Shown one piece after another: positions 50,062-59,652 of a stretch of 64,000 nt of DNA. Numbering within the stretch: position 1 is the first letter of the stretch; each line of letters opens with the position of its first letter. The DNA comes from Segatella oris. GTDB lineage: Bacteria; Bacteroidota; Bacteroidia; Bacteroidales; Bacteroidaceae. Under the pieces are notes generated by a model that saw only the letters and a list, made by a program, of their open reading frames with translations, made no database searches and was not told the DNA's origin. Position numbers and translations under genes: made by a program. The stretch is from assembly GCF_900637655.1 (NCBI RefSeq), contig NZ_LR134384.1:1426001-1490000 (forward strand). The letters run 5' to 3'.

Positions 50062-51345
50062 TTAAAAGCTATACTTCATCTTCATCCATATTTCGGAGTT
50101 CTTTTTATACATATCAAACATTCCTCCATCCGCATGGAAATAATCGAATCCTCCTGTTATGCTTATTTGATCATTAATCGAGTATTGAGCAGCAAATCTA
50201 TTGAATATCCCCCCGTGAGTAACATTTATATAGGCAAAAGAAGATAGAGAGAGAGTATTGCGGAATAATTCCTTGGAAATCCGAGCTGTTGCCAAACCTG
50301 TATTTTTTAGAACAGCGAGTCCTGATAGATTCCCGGATATGTATTTATGTGCATATTGGATGCTTAAATTCCAATCATTTCCTAGGAACCAATCTACCCC
50401 TACAAGTCCATTAAGACTATTGCGTTCCTTTACTTTTTGTCCGAATTGGGCATTTTGTGCCTCATTCAAGAATGTTGCAGCTTCACCTCTTAAAACAAAA
50501 TTCCCTACTGGTATAGAAAGATCGCCTCCAAGCATTGTCATTCTTCGATAATTTCCAACAACAGAAAGTGTGTATTTTTCAGAGAGCGAATAACTTAATG
50601 CTGGTGTTTTATTCCAAGTGTGCAACGCACAAAAGGCAAAATCCACCCCTGATAAATTAAAAGATACACGTCCTCCAAATTCCATATTCCCTATTCTCTT
50701 ACTCGGTTTCTGACTTTCAAGGTCTATAGAGTAAGGTGATTTCGATGAAAGTTGTATTGCCCAAGGGTTATGTTTATCTGTAGAAAGCAGGAAAAATTCG
50801 GAAACAGGAACACAAATAGCTTCTATGCTAAAAATAGAATGTATATACTTCACTCGGAAAGCATTTACAGGAGTACGAATGTCATCATAATCTTGTGCCA
50901 AAAACTCAGTATAGTCCATAGGCGAAATCTGGTCTGTAACACGTAAAGCATCTGCATTTCCCCAAATAATGATTTGCCTACCTGCTCGTAAATTAAAATC
51001 GCCAGCGTTATAAGTCAAATATGCTTCTCTTAGATTAAGACCTGTACGGTCTTTTAAGATTCCATTATAGATAGCATTCATGGATAAAAATAACCCTACA
51101 TTTTCTTTTTCAAGGGAAACTTCTCCACGCAATCTCGTTCTAGAAGACATCCAATCACCTTTTCCACTCGCACGAACAGCATGATAGGTGTCAAGAAAGC
51201 CTTTTACCTGAATATTAAGATTGTTTTCTGACATATCAGAGAAATCTGTGTAAAGGCTATCGTTTTTCGTTATTTCTTCTTGAGATAATGCTCGGATCGG
51301 AAATACCGAAGTGAGCATTATTAGCAGCAATATATTTCGACACAT
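50062..51345 (-). CDS. DUF1302-like outer membrane beta-barrel
   Basis: 427 residues with a signal peptide (NILLLIMLTSVFPIRALSQ). The barrel has alternating strands and the stretch YLTYNAGDFNLRAGRQIIIWGNADALRVTDQISPMDYTEF, which resembles the GRQ-x-WG...NP-x-D motif of DUF1302 porins. The C-terminus IWMKMKYSF ends in Phe as outer membrane barrels do. In Proteobacteria DUF1302 proteins occur with an MMPL transporter and a LolA-like DUF1329 protein; the same trio appears here. The gene starts 2 bp after the LolA-like gene stop. Confidence 0.75.
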   Translation of the reverse strand: MCRNILLLIMLTSVFPIRALSQEEITKNDSLYTDFSDMSENNLNIQVKGFLDTYHAVRASGKGDWMSSRTRLRGEVSLEKENVGLFLSMNAIYNGILKDRTGLNLREAYLTYNAGDFNLRAGRQIIIWGNADALRVTDQISPMDYTEFLAQDYDDIRTPVNAFRVKYIHSIFSIEAICVPVSEFFLLSTDKHNPWAIQLSSKSPYSIDLESQKPSKRIGNMEFGGRVSFNLSGVDFAFCALHTWNKTPALSYSLSEKYTLSVVGNYRRMTMLGGDLSIPVGNFVLRGEAATFLNEAQNAQFGQKVKERNSLNGLVGVDWFLGNDWNLSIQYAHKYISGNLSGLAVLKNTGLATARISKELFRNTLSLSSFAYINVTHGGIFNRFAAQYSINDQISITGGFDYFHADGGMFDMYKKNSEIWMKMKYSF

Positions 51346-51347
51346 AG

Positions 51348-52127
51348 TTATATCCCCTTTTCTAGTTTTGATACTGTGAATAAGTTGGGTTCAATTTTTA
51401 CATTAAAACGAGGATCGCTTATGGATAAAAGCGTTCGATGCCCTGTTTGGATATTCTTCATCTCCATATGCAAGACACACCAAAATCCTTGTATTTCCGA
51501 TATTTGAGACGCATAGAAACTACGATGCAGTTTATTTAATTTATCGTAATAATCGACTTTAACGGCAATACAGCAGTCCTGTCGAATCCATGATATTTTT
51601 TTTGAGTATATCTCTTGCTTTCCTACAGGAATAGATTCTACTACCCAACATTTATGACCTTCAAAAGTTTCCTCTCTGAGAAAAGTATGCTTATCCTCAT
51701 CTACATTACGTGAGCCCATATCATCATAGGTAAAATCACTTCCCATGAAATAGTCCGTTTTAGAAGATTTTCCACTAATCCTTCTCGTTTTTTTCATTGC
51801 AGGTAGATAAAGCCATTTGTCATCTTCTTTATTTGGATTATCATAATCCCATGTAAGAAAGCCAGTCCCTTTTACATCGCCAGGATAAGTAAAAAACATG
51901 ATTTTTTTCGTGTCTTTACCGACATCCATAGCCCATGAAGAGAGTTTACGTTCTCGCTTACTGCCATTTTTCTGAACAAGAGTCATACTCAACGTGGCAT
52001 AACGAGTATCACCATCGGGACGATTTTTTACTTTAAGCATAATTTCTCTTCCGGAAGGGGTACTTGCATTTGCAACACAAAAGCACATCACAGAGAGTGC
52101 TATGATTATTAAACTTTTCGTTCTCAT
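51348..52127 (-). CDS. LolA-like outer membrane lipoprotein-sorting protein
   Basis: 259 residues with a signal peptide ([21 protein letters not shown]). The mature sequence is the open beta-barrel of the LolA-like PF17131 family: [110 protein letters not shown]. Such proteins carry a lipid or other hydrophobic ligand through the periplasm and are paired with MMPL/RND transporters. Its ATG overlaps the transporter stop (ATGA), so the two are translationally coupled. Confidence 0.9.
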   Translation of the reverse strand: MRTKSLIIIALSVMCFCVANASTPSGREIMLKVKNRPDGDTRYATLSMTLVQKNGSKRERKLSSWAMDVGKDTKKIMFFTYPGDVKGTGFLTWDYDNPNKEDDKWLYLPAMKKTRRISGKSSKTDYFMGSDFTYDDMGSRNVDEDKHTFLREETFEGHKCWVVESIPVGKQEIYSKKISWIRQDCCIAVKVDYYDKLNKLHRSFYASQISEIQGFWCVLHMEMKNIQTGHRTLLSISDPRFNVKIEPNLFTVSKLEKGI

Positions 52128-54505
52128 TGTTTATTGATTTTTAATGTTGTATTGAGTGGGTCTTTTTTTTCTACGCCGAAAAGATGTAGATATTTGAATA
52201 ACACAGGTGTCAGGAATAAATCTGCGAGAAGAGCTGACACCATACCGAGGATTGCCAATAATCCCCAATTTTTCATTTGAATTGCATCAGAGGAAATAAA
52301 TCCTGCAAATGTTGCAGATATGACTACTGTGGACATTACTATTGCAATACCCTCGATTCTGAAAGTCTTATTTATGGATACATCGTAATTTCCAGTTAGA
52401 CTATATTCAAGATGCCCATGATTGATAAAATGGATAGTATCATCAACGGCTATACCTAAAATCATCGGAATGATGGAAGCTGTCATCATATCAAGAGGAT
52501 AGTCTAGCCACCCCATGATTCCCCCGACAATAATAGCAGGTGCTAAGTTCGGAATCATTCCAACAAGCCCTACTTTCCAACTCTTGAAGACAATCAGTAA
52601 GATAATGCCAATGATTAAGATGGATAAAAGCATAGACCACATTTGGCCTCTTTCCACATATTGTTGCATTACGGTGAATTGCGGAAGGTTGCCAACGGTA
52701 GACACATGGGCGTTTGGATACATTTTTTTTGCCTCAATCTGAATATTTTTCATTTCTTTTTCAGCCTCATTGGAATTATATGATTTTATTTCTATTTGAA
52801 GTCTTAGTCTTCTATAAGCATAATCCATCCAATATTCAGATTCTGTTCCACCCGCATTTTCATATAGCAGCAACAATTGAGCTATCATATCTGGGTTATC
52901 AGGGATTTTATAGAAATCAGTATTGTTCCCATTCAATGTATAATTCATATCCTTTATGATGTCCAAGATAGAATTATGGCGTTTTGTCAAAGTATAGCTA
53001 TTTGCAATTTGACTCAATCGTTCCAACTTTTCTAAATTTTCGGGCTTTTTAGCATCTCCTTCATTGGGGAGTACAATCATCAAATCGTAAGAATACATGC
53101 TGCCAAGTTCCGTATTACACAATTCCAAAAATCTATTCGCATAAGGAACTTTTTTCCCGACAGTTTTTTCCAAGTCAAAAGCTGGCTCAATAAAGCACAT
53201 GCCAATCCCACAAAAGATTGTGATAATCACCGATATAATAACAATAGAGCGATGGTTTCGACAGATAAAGCCCCCCATTTTCTCAAATCTGTCTCCCAAA
53301 AAAACTTCAATACTCTTTGAAATATTGACATGGGGAGGCTTATTTTTTCCAAATGACAAGATGATAGGGGTGATAAATAGGCAAGTTAATAACACTGAGA
53401 GCAGACACAGTGTTGTATTTATACCGATGGCTTTCATAGGTACAATTTTCATGGCGAGAAAGGACATCATTGCAGCCACAGTTGTTACACAAGCAAGTGT
53501 AACTCCCCAGCCTGTTCCCTCTAAGGATGCAATAATTGATTCCCTACGCTTTCCTGTCTGAAGAAAATGTGTCTTAAATAGACTATATAAATGAATGTTG
53601 TAGGCGACGGAACATGCAAATGTAAGAATGACGGCAATCATAGATGTTGACATGTCTATATATAGTCCACTCCATCCGATAATTCCAAAACCAAGAATAA
53701 TTCCTGAAATAGTTGTTAGTATTGGAGATATTACACCACGAATCGAACGTGTTACAAAGAACATAACAATTATAGCAGCAATAACTGCAAACAGCATAAG
53801 ACGTCCCATCTCTCCTTTCAGAAAAACGAATTTCTCATAGTTTAGATAAGGCATTCCAGCCGCGTTGGGGGACAAAGATTTGTATTTATCTTTGTTGATA
53901 ATGTGTTCCGTTTCTTTCCCAGTTAACATGTCAGGAGCCAAATCACTCGATTTCTTCCATTCTTGTTCTTCAGGAAAAGGCCTAAGTTTTACTAATATCC
54001 AAGTCATTTTTCCATCTTTGGACACAAGTTTACTAGCTATGTGAGGTTTGGAATATGCTTTCTCTTTTATCGCCTGCAATCCTTGTTTGTCAATAGGGAT
54101 ATCTTCTGGAACGATTTGCTCAATCTGCATTCCATCATCATTACCTACCATAAATTCCAAGTCTGTTAATGACGTAACTTTTTCTGCATATGAAAGGCTA
54201 TCGACCAATTCATTACTTAATTCTCGAATCAGTTTCAGACTTTCATGAGAAAAAATGTTGTCATTATTGACCAATACGGCAACATAATAGTCATTTCCAA
54301 AAATAGATTTGAACTCATTTGTTTTAATTAGCATAGGATCATCCTTGATGAAATAATCATCAAAAGAAGTCTTCATCATAATTCTTTTCATCCCTACAAA
54401 AGAAAAAGCAAGAATTCCAATGAAAGAAATAACTACGAGTAGACGATGCTTTAATATCCACATCGTCATCTTTCCAAAGATTTTATTGATACTATTAATC
54501 CTCAT
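52124..54505 (-). CDS. MMPL/RND-family transporter
   Basis: 793 residues in two similar halves. Each half has one membrane helix, a large periplasmic loop and a block of five helices; examples are [59 protein letters not shown] and, in the second half, [37 protein letters not shown] with [25 protein letters not shown]. This is the MMPL (RND-like) architecture, driven by the proton gradient. It heads the cargo operon. The partner LolA-like and DUF1302-like genes suggest a trans-envelope route for a hydrophobic or amphiphilic molecule; direction and substrate are unknown. Confidence 0.92.
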   Translation of the reverse strand: MRINSINKIFGKMTMWILKHRLLVVISFIGILAFSFVGMKRIMMKTSFDDYFIKDDPMLIKTNEFKSIFGNDYYVAVLVNNDNIFSHESLKLIRELSNELVDSLSYAEKVTSLTDLEFMVGNDDGMQIEQIVPEDIPIDKQGLQAIKEKAYSKPHIASKLVSKDGKMTWILVKLRPFPEEQEWKKSSDLAPDMLTGKETEHIINKDKYKSLSPNAAGMPYLNYEKFVFLKGEMGRLMLFAVIAAIIVMFFVTRSIRGVISPILTTISGIILGFGIIGWSGLYIDMSTSMIAVILTFACSVAYNIHLYSLFKTHFLQTGKRRESIIASLEGTGWGVTLACVTTVAAMMSFLAMKIVPMKAIGINTTLCLLSVLLTCLFITPIILSFGKNKPPHVNISKSIEVFLGDRFEKMGGFICRNHRSIVIISVIITIFCGIGMCFIEPAFDLEKTVGKKVPYANRFLELCNTELGSMYSYDLMIVLPNEGDAKKPENLEKLERLSQIANSYTLTKRHNSILDIIKDMNYTLNGNNTDFYKIPDNPDMIAQLLLLYENAGGTESEYWMDYAYRRLRLQIEIKSYNSNEAEKEMKNIQIEAKKMYPNAHVSTVGNLPQFTVMQQYVERGQMWSMLLSILIIGIILLIVFKSWKVGLVGMIPNLAPAIIVGGIMGWLDYPLDMMTASIIPMILGIAVDDTIHFINHGHLEYSLTGNYDVSINKTFRIEGIAIVMSTVVISATFAGFISSDAIQMKNWGLLAILGMVSALLADLFLTPVLFKYLHLFGVEKKDPLNTTLKINKQ

Positions 54506-54677
54506 ATGCTTATTTTTTAATTAGTTGCAGGTATAATCCGTGATGTTATTTCACACACATAATATTCAATGAACAACCATTTATTGAGAGTGATATTATT
54601 CCTCTGAAACTCTTCATTTGAGAGAGAATTCATCATATTACTCTTGTATGTAATTATGAATTACTGTTCTTTTGATG

Positions 54678-54685
54678 CAAAGGTA
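54678..54685 (-). promoter_or_regulatory. -7 box of the cargo operon
   Basis: TACCTTTG on the minus strand, about 170 bp upstream of the transporter ATG at 54505. No -33 TTTG lies at the normal distance, as expected for a promoter that needs an activator such as the adjacent AraC protein. The 348-bp divergent spacer holds nothing else recognisable. Confidence 0.45.
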
Positions 54686-54818
54686 TATCTATGTAAACAA
54701 GAGGTTTATACGAGAAAGGAAGTTTTATCAACGAATTTGGTCGACTTCTATATTTTTAGAGGAAGCCAGTAGATAAAAATCCCCACAAATGGGTATTGCT
54801 GAAAAAGCCTAAAAGGAT

Positions 54819-54826
54819 TATCTTTG
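54819..54826 (+). promoter_or_regulatory. -7 box of the AraC regulator gene
   Basis: TATCTTTG 27 bp upstream of the ATG at 54854, with ATTG 20 bp before it as a weak -33 box. Confidence 0.45.
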
Positions 54827-54853
54827 TAAACTAATTCACGTCATATATAGGAT

Positions 54854-55765
54854 ATGGAAGTATTTCAGCTACATATAGATAAGCGTTTTCCTGCATCAAA
54901 TATTCGACTTTTAGAGGCGGAGGGGATGAGTATTGTATGGGGAACATTTCAATTGAATGAAGAATTAGATATACAGAAATACTCTTCAGATACGAATAAA
55001 TCTAGAAATAACTACTTCTTATCACATTTCTGTATTTCAGGGAATACAAAATCAACAGCAACCGAGCGTCAATTTCAGATTTGCGATGAACAGCACAGTA
55101 TTTTCTCTCTTAAGGAACGATCTGCTGTCAATCTACATATTGCTCCTTCTCGAAAAGGATACAACTCTTTCTTTGAGTATTCCCTGTCACAAAAATATTT
55201 CAAAGAACATTTCATACAAGAAAGTCGTATCTTGAATGATATGGAGGAGCGAACAGAAATGGAATCTATTTGCTGGGCAGGCAGAAATCTATGTATAACT
55301 CCCTCAATGATGTTCCTCATTTCTGAAATTACCAGACAGCCATATTCGGGAGCAATGATGAGTTTGTTTTTGGAAAGCAAAATCATGGAACTGTATCTTG
55401 CTCAGATTCATTCTTTTGATTCTTATGATTATCACATCTTAAAACTATCAAGAAACGATATAGACAGACTCTATGATGCACGGGATTACATTTCCGAGAA
55501 TTTGAACAAAAGAATATCTATTTTAGCTCTTGCACGTGAAATAGGTATAAACCAAACCAAATTGAAGACCGGGTTCAAACAGTTATTTGGAACTACGATT
55601 TTTGATTATGCCATTGATCAAAAGATGAAACTTGCTATAGCGTTGTTAGAAGAGAATCGCTTATCATTGACGGAAATCTCCTATAAAATAGGTTATAGCC
55701 ATCCCAATCATTTCTCTTTGGCATTTAAAAGAAGATTTGGTGTGTCGCCAAGCATGTTTACATAA
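54854..55765 (+). CDS. AraC-family regulator of PchR type
   Basis: 303 residues. The N-terminal ligand-binding part contains NNYFLSHFCISGNTKSTATERQFQICDEQHSIF, a layout seen in PchR-type siderophore regulators. The C-terminal double HTH (about 210-303) reads ISILALAREIGINQTKLKTGFKQLFGTTIFDYAIDQKMKLAIALLEENRLSLTEISYKIGYSHPNHFSLAFKRRFGVSPSMFT. The N-x-x-KLK-x-GFK-x-LFGTT-x-F signature is that of PchR/YbtA/AlcR, which sense a siderophore complex and activate its receptor genes. It is divergent from the cargo operon and is the likely regulator of it. Confidence 0.88.
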   Translation: MEVFQLHIDKRFPASNIRLLEAEGMSIVWGTFQLNEELDIQKYSSDTNKSRNNYFLSHFCISGNTKSTATERQFQICDEQHSIFSLKERSAVNLHIAPSRKGYNSFFEYSLSQKYFKEHFIQESRILNDMEERTEMESICWAGRNLCITPSMMFLISEITRQPYSGAMMSLFLESKIMELYLAQIHSFDSYDYHILKLSRNDIDRLYDARDYISENLNKRISILALAREIGINQTKLKTGFKQLFGTTIFDYAIDQKMKLAIALLEENRLSLTEISYKIGYSHPNHFSLAFKRRFGVSPSMFT

Positions 55766-55803
55766 GGCAAGTCTTGTGTAACACGGAGAAAATACAATTC
55801 ATT

Positions 55804-55829
55804 AGAGATATACTTTTTAGTGTATCTCT
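55804..55829 (+). terminator. Terminator after the AraC gene
   Basis: AGAGATATAC and GTATCTCT pair with one bulge around an 8-nt loop, followed by TTTTTC. Confidence 0.6.
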
Positions 55830-55857
55830 TTTTCTTGCCACTTCCATCCATATCAAC

Positions 55858-55875
55858 GCCACAAGTACGCAGTTA
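55858..55875 (-). repeat. 18-bp element repeat, copy C (right of the cargo island)
   Basis: TAACTGCGTACTTGTGGC on the minus strand, identical to copies A (36489) and B (40046) but inverted relative to them. With copy A it shares two further bases (GA before TAACTG). It marks the return to element backbone DNA. Confidence 0.7.
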
Positions 55876-55956
55876 TCTCAAACCCCTAACATACACTGTT
55901 TCTTTGGCTTACTTTTGTCCATGCACCGCTGTTGGTGCCATTAAATACATTGTAAT

Positions 55957-57351
55957 ATGGACGAAAAAATCAAAGACCAAGAAGTCCTTTTGGTCAAGGA
56001 TCAGAAGGACGAGGATCTCAAAGCCGTCACAGGTACGGACGAGAAAGGCGGACTGAAAACCGTTCCGCCTACCGCCGAGCATGAACAGAGCTTCCTGAAG
56101 TTCGACAAGCACAGCAATGCGCTGGAAAACTTCCTCTCCAACTTCATGCGGCAGTTCAAGAACCCTACGCCGCTGAATTTCTTCAAAGTTCCCTTCGAGA
56201 GTGCCGTTGCCAGCGCACGGGTTCTCTCCGAGATGCTCCAAGCTCCGGATGTTCCCTCCAATAAGGAGATGCTGGATTCCGCCCGTGTCAATCCTTCCGA
56301 CTATGCGGTAGAGCAGAAACAGTCCTTCCAAGGCATTGACCCCGACAAGGTGAAGTGGGAACAGTTCGAGCAGATGGGCGTAAGCCGTGAGAGTCTCGAA
56401 AAGGGCAAGCATCTTGATGACCTGCTTCAATACAGAAAGACTCCACTTGTTCCCATCAGCATCAAAATCGGGGAAGTCTCCCTGCATACCGATGCCCGTC
56501 TTTCCCTGAAAGCCTCCGGAGACGGAACATTCATTCCCGTTGTCCATGCCATCCGCAAGGAACCTCAATTGGAGCGCGAGTTCTTCGGGCATACCTTCAC
56601 CGATGAGGACAAGAAAGCCCTCAGAGAAACGGGCAACCTCGGTCGCACCGTGGAACTGACCTTCCCCGGCAAAGATGAGCCGACCCGCAGTTTCGTAAGC
56701 ATCGACCGCCTGACCAACGACATCATCGCCCTGAGTGCCGACCGGGTACGCATCCCCGATGAAATCAAGGGCGTGAAGCTGAGCGATGAGCAGAAAAAGG
56801 AGTTGTCGGAAGGCAAGAGTATCTACGTGGAGGGAATGACATCCAAAACGGGAAAGCACTTCAATGCCAACCTTCAATTCAATGCCGACAAGCGGTCTAT
56901 TGAATTTCGTTTCGGCTCTCCCAAACAGGAACAACGCCAAAGACAAGCCCCCGAAGGACAGGAACAGGCGGAGCAGAAAGAATTGCGTGTCCCCAAGAAG
57001 ATGCTGGGACGCGACATCTCTCCCGAAGAGCAGGCAAAGCTCAAAGCAGGTCAGACGGTCTATATGACCGGGCTTATCGACAAGAAGGGAGAGCCTTTCA
57101 ATGCCTATGTACGCCCGAACTTCGAGAAGAACAAGTTCGACTTCCTCAAATGGAATCCCGACAAGTCCCAAGCCAAAGAGGTTATTCCCGACAATGCTTC
57201 CCGCACGCAAGTCGCCGTCAATTCCGAAGGCAAGACCAACGAAGCTACCAAGCATGTGAAGGAGCCACTCAAGCAGGGACAGACAGAGCCTACCACGGGG
57301 CAGGAACAAAAGCAAGAAGAGAAAAAGCGTTCCAAGGGAATGAAAATGTAA
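55957..57351 (+). CDS. DUF3945/DUF4099 protein of the conjugative element
   Basis: 464 residues, soluble and highly charged. After an acidic start, a DUF4099-like segment (about 105-190: WEQFEQMGVSRESLEKGKHLDDLLQYRKTPLVPISIKIG) is followed by DUF3945-like repeats: VKLSDEQKKELSEGKSIYVEGMTSKTGKHFNANLQFNADKRSIEF and, again, DISPEEQAKLKAGQTVYMTGLIDKKGEPFNAYVRPNFEKNKFDF. A Gln-rich linker and a basic tail close the protein. The same type of repeat also appears at the end of the adjacent topoisomerase. These genes accompany topB in CTnDOT-type elements; the role is unknown. Confidence 0.85.
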   Translation: MDEKIKDQEVLLVKDQKDEDLKAVTGTDEKGGLKTVPPTAEHEQSFLKFDKHSNALENFLSNFMRQFKNPTPLNFFKVPFESAVASARVLSEMLQAPDVPSNKEMLDSARVNPSDYAVEQKQSFQGIDPDKVKWEQFEQMGVSRESLEKGKHLDDLLQYRKTPLVPISIKIGEVSLHTDARLSLKASGDGTFIPVVHAIRKEPQLEREFFGHTFTDEDKKALRETGNLGRTVELTFPGKDEPTRSFVSIDRLTNDIIALSADRVRIPDEIKGVKLSDEQKKELSEGKSIYVEGMTSKTGKHFNANLQFNADKRSIEFRFGSPKQEQRQRQAPEGQEQAEQKELRVPKKMLGRDISPEEQAKLKAGQTVYMTGLIDKKGEPFNAYVRPNFEKNKFDFLKWNPDKSQAKEVIPDNASRTQVAVNSEGKTNEATKHVKEPLKQGQTEPTTGQEQKQEEKKRSKGMKM

Positions 57352-57354
57352 TCC

Positions 57355-57379
57355 GCCACCACTAATATCCAAAAAGTAA
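57355..57379 (+). promoter_or_regulatory. Leader motif upstream of topB
   Basis: GCCACCACTAATATCCAAAA followed by AGTAA, 6 bp before the topB ATG at 57386. It is a variant of the CCACCACTAAAATCC family. Confidence 0.45.
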
Positions 57380-57385
57380 GAACAA

Positions 57386-59515
57386 ATGAAAGTCATCATA
57401 GCAGAAAAGCCGAGCGTAGCTCGTGAAATCGCCCGTGTCGTTCGGGCAACCAACAAGAAGAATGATTATATCGAAGGAGGCGGCTATGCCGTCACGTGGG
57501 CATTGGGGCACCTGATAACGGCAGCCATGCCCGAAGTTTACGGCATCAAAGGTTTCCATAAAGAGAACCTGCCGATTCTTCCTCCCGTCTTTACCCTTAT
57601 TCCCCGCCAAGTCAGGAGCGGTAAAGGCTACAAGGCAGACCCGAGTGCCGTTGCCCAGCTCAAAGTCATTGAAAAACTCTTCAAAGCGGCAGAGGGCATC
57701 ATCGTAGCCACCGATGCCGGAAGGGAGGGTGAGTTGATCTTCAGGTTCATCTATGAGTATCTCGGCATCGCCAAACCATTCGACCGTTTGTGGATCAGTT
57801 CGCTTACGGACAAAGCCATCAAAGAGGGGCTTGCCCATCTGCAAAGCGGTGCGGCGTATGACAATCTCTATTATGCCGCCCGGGCACGCAGCGAAGCCGA
57901 CTGGCTGGTGGGTATCAATGCCACCCAAGCCATATCCATAGCGGCAGGACGAGGTACTTACTCCTTGGGTAGGGTACAGACCCCGACTCTCTGTATGGTC
58001 TGCTCCCGTTTCTTGGAACATAAGAAGTTCGAGCCACAGCCATTCTGGCAACTCAGTCTTGCTGTAAAGGAGGGTGATGAGAGCTTCCGTTTTTCTTCTG
58101 CCGACCGCTGGTTTGATAAGACGGAAGCCACCGCCCTGTATGATAAACTCAAACAGGCTCCTTATGCCACCGTGGAAACGATTGTGCGCAAGGAGACCAG
58201 ACAGGAGCCACCGCTTCTGTACGACTTGACCACCCTACAGAAAGAAGCGAACAGTAGATTCGGCTATTCGGCGGAACAGACCCTTTCCTTGGCGCAGAAA
58301 CTCTACGAGAAGGCGTACATCACCTATCCACGCACGGGCAGCCGTCATATCCCTGAAGATGTGTTTGCCGAAATACCTGCCTTGATAGCCTTTTTGCACG
58401 ACCATTCCGTTTGGGGTGTCCATGCCCACCGACTGACCGAACTCAATGCGCACTCTGTGGATGGGACGAAAGTGACCGACCACCACGCCCTGCTCATCAC
58501 GGGCAAGAAACCGATAGACATGTTCGGAGAGGAAGTAGTCATCTACGATATGATAGCCGGACGTATGCTCGAAGCTTTCTCCGCCCGTTGCGTGAAGGAT
58601 GTCAGTACGGTTACTGCCATTTGTGAAGGCGTGAAGTTCATCCTCAAAGGTGAAATCATCAAGGAAGAGGGTTGGCGTGCCGTCCTCAAAAACAGCAGGA
58701 AGAAAGACAAGGAGCAGCAGGAAGCCGAAGAACGGGAAAGCAGGGAAAACGGAGAAGGCATCATCATTCCTCAATGGGAGGAAGGTAAGCAACTTCCGCT
58801 CTGCGCCTGTTCGTTGGCACAGGGAACGACCAAGCCCAAGCCTCTGCACACGGAAAGCTCGTTGTTGGCGGCTATGGAGACGGCAGGCAAGGAACTGGAG
58901 GATGAGGAACTGCGTACGCAGCTCAAGGATTGCGGTATCGGCACGCCTGCTACCCGTGCCGCCATCATCGAAACCCTCTTTGCCCGTGAATACATGGTGC
59001 GCCAAAAGAAGTCGCTCGTCCCCACGGAGAAAGGACTTGCCGTCTATTCCATCGTCAAGGGGATGAAAATCGGCAATGCTGAGATGACCGGACAATGGGA
59101 AGCAGACTTGGCGAAAATCGAACGAGGAGAGTTGAAAGAGCAAGAGTTTCGCAAGGGCATCGAAAACTACGCCACACAGATTACCGACGAACTGCTTTCC
59201 TCCAAAATTCTCTTTCCCAAGAAACAGAGCGACATCCATTGTCCCAAATGCGGCAAAGGCTCACTGGTCTTCTATCCTCGATGTGCCAAATGCTCTGATG
59301 CCGATTGTGGGCTGACGCTTTTCCGCAGCGTGGCAGGCAAGAGCCTCACAGACGAACAACTGACGCAGTTGGCGGTAAACGGAGAGACTGGCATCATCAA
59401 GGGCTTTACCTCCAAAACGGGCAAGAGCTTCGAGGCTTCTCTCTCCTTGGACGGAGAGTTCAAGACGGTCTTCATCTTCCCCGAGCGTAAAAAACCGGGC
59501 AAATCCCGAAGGTAA
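57386..59515 (+). CDS. topB: DNA topoisomerase III (TopB/Exc-like)
   Basis: 709 residues. Toprim domain: MKVIIAEKPSVAREIARVV at the start and IIVATDAGREGELIFR (about 109-124). Type IA core: GRVQTPTLCMVCSRFLEHK, and KAYITYPRTGSRHIPEDV with catalytic Tyr314. The C-terminus has a zinc ribbon (IHCPKCGKGSLVFYPRCAKCSDADC) and a DUF3945-like repeat (LTDEQLTQLAVNGETGIIKGFTSKTGKSFEASLSLDG). In CTnDOT the corresponding Exc protein is a topoisomerase III linked to excision. The gene sits 34 bp after the DUF3945 gene. Confidence 0.95.
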   Translation: MKVIIAEKPSVAREIARVVRATNKKNDYIEGGGYAVTWALGHLITAAMPEVYGIKGFHKENLPILPPVFTLIPRQVRSGKGYKADPSAVAQLKVIEKLFKAAEGIIVATDAGREGELIFRFIYEYLGIAKPFDRLWISSLTDKAIKEGLAHLQSGAAYDNLYYAARARSEADWLVGINATQAISIAAGRGTYSLGRVQTPTLCMVCSRFLEHKKFEPQPFWQLSLAVKEGDESFRFSSADRWFDKTEATALYDKLKQAPYATVETIVRKETRQEPPLLYDLTTLQKEANSRFGYSAEQTLSLAQKLYEKAYITYPRTGSRHIPEDVFAEIPALIAFLHDHSVWGVHAHRLTELNAHSVDGTKVTDHHALLITGKKPIDMFGEEVVIYDMIAGRMLEAFSARCVKDVSTVTAICEGVKFILKGEIIKEEGWRAVLKNSRKKDKEQQEAEERESRENGEGIIIPQWEEGKQLPLCACSLAQGTTKPKPLHTESSLLAAMETAGKELEDEELRTQLKDCGIGTPATRAAIIETLFAREYMVRQKKSLVPTEKGLAVYSIVKGMKIGNAEMTGQWEADLAKIERGELKEQEFRKGIENYATQITDELLSSKILFPKKQSDIHCPKCGKGSLVFYPRCAKCSDADCGLTLFRSVAGKSLTDEQLTQLAVNGETGIIKGFTSKTGKSFEASLSLDGEFKTVFIFPERKKPGKSRR

Positions 59516-59573
59516 ATCCCCGTAATTTGCTAATTTTGCCACTGAATGATGCGGTCATAAACAATCCTGTTGT

Positions 59574-59598
59574 TTTTACTGCGGATTTTAGTGGTGGC
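59574..59598 (-). promoter_or_regulatory. Leader motif copy between topB and DUF1896, reversed
   Basis: Minus strand GCCACCACTAAAATCCGCAG with CCACCACTAAAATCCG identical to the traE copy. Unlike the others it points against the genes around it, so a simple leader function does not explain it. Confidence 0.45.
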
Positions 59599-59652
59599 AC
59601 TCGGCGGGGACGTCGAGTGCCTTTGCATTATATACCCATTAAAATCACAGAT

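Noticed and set aside
55909..57456. Long minus-strand open frame opposite the DUF3945 gene
   Set aside because: A shadow of the GC-richer coding sequence on the plus strand; its translation is Leu/Gly/Phe-rich with no family pattern.
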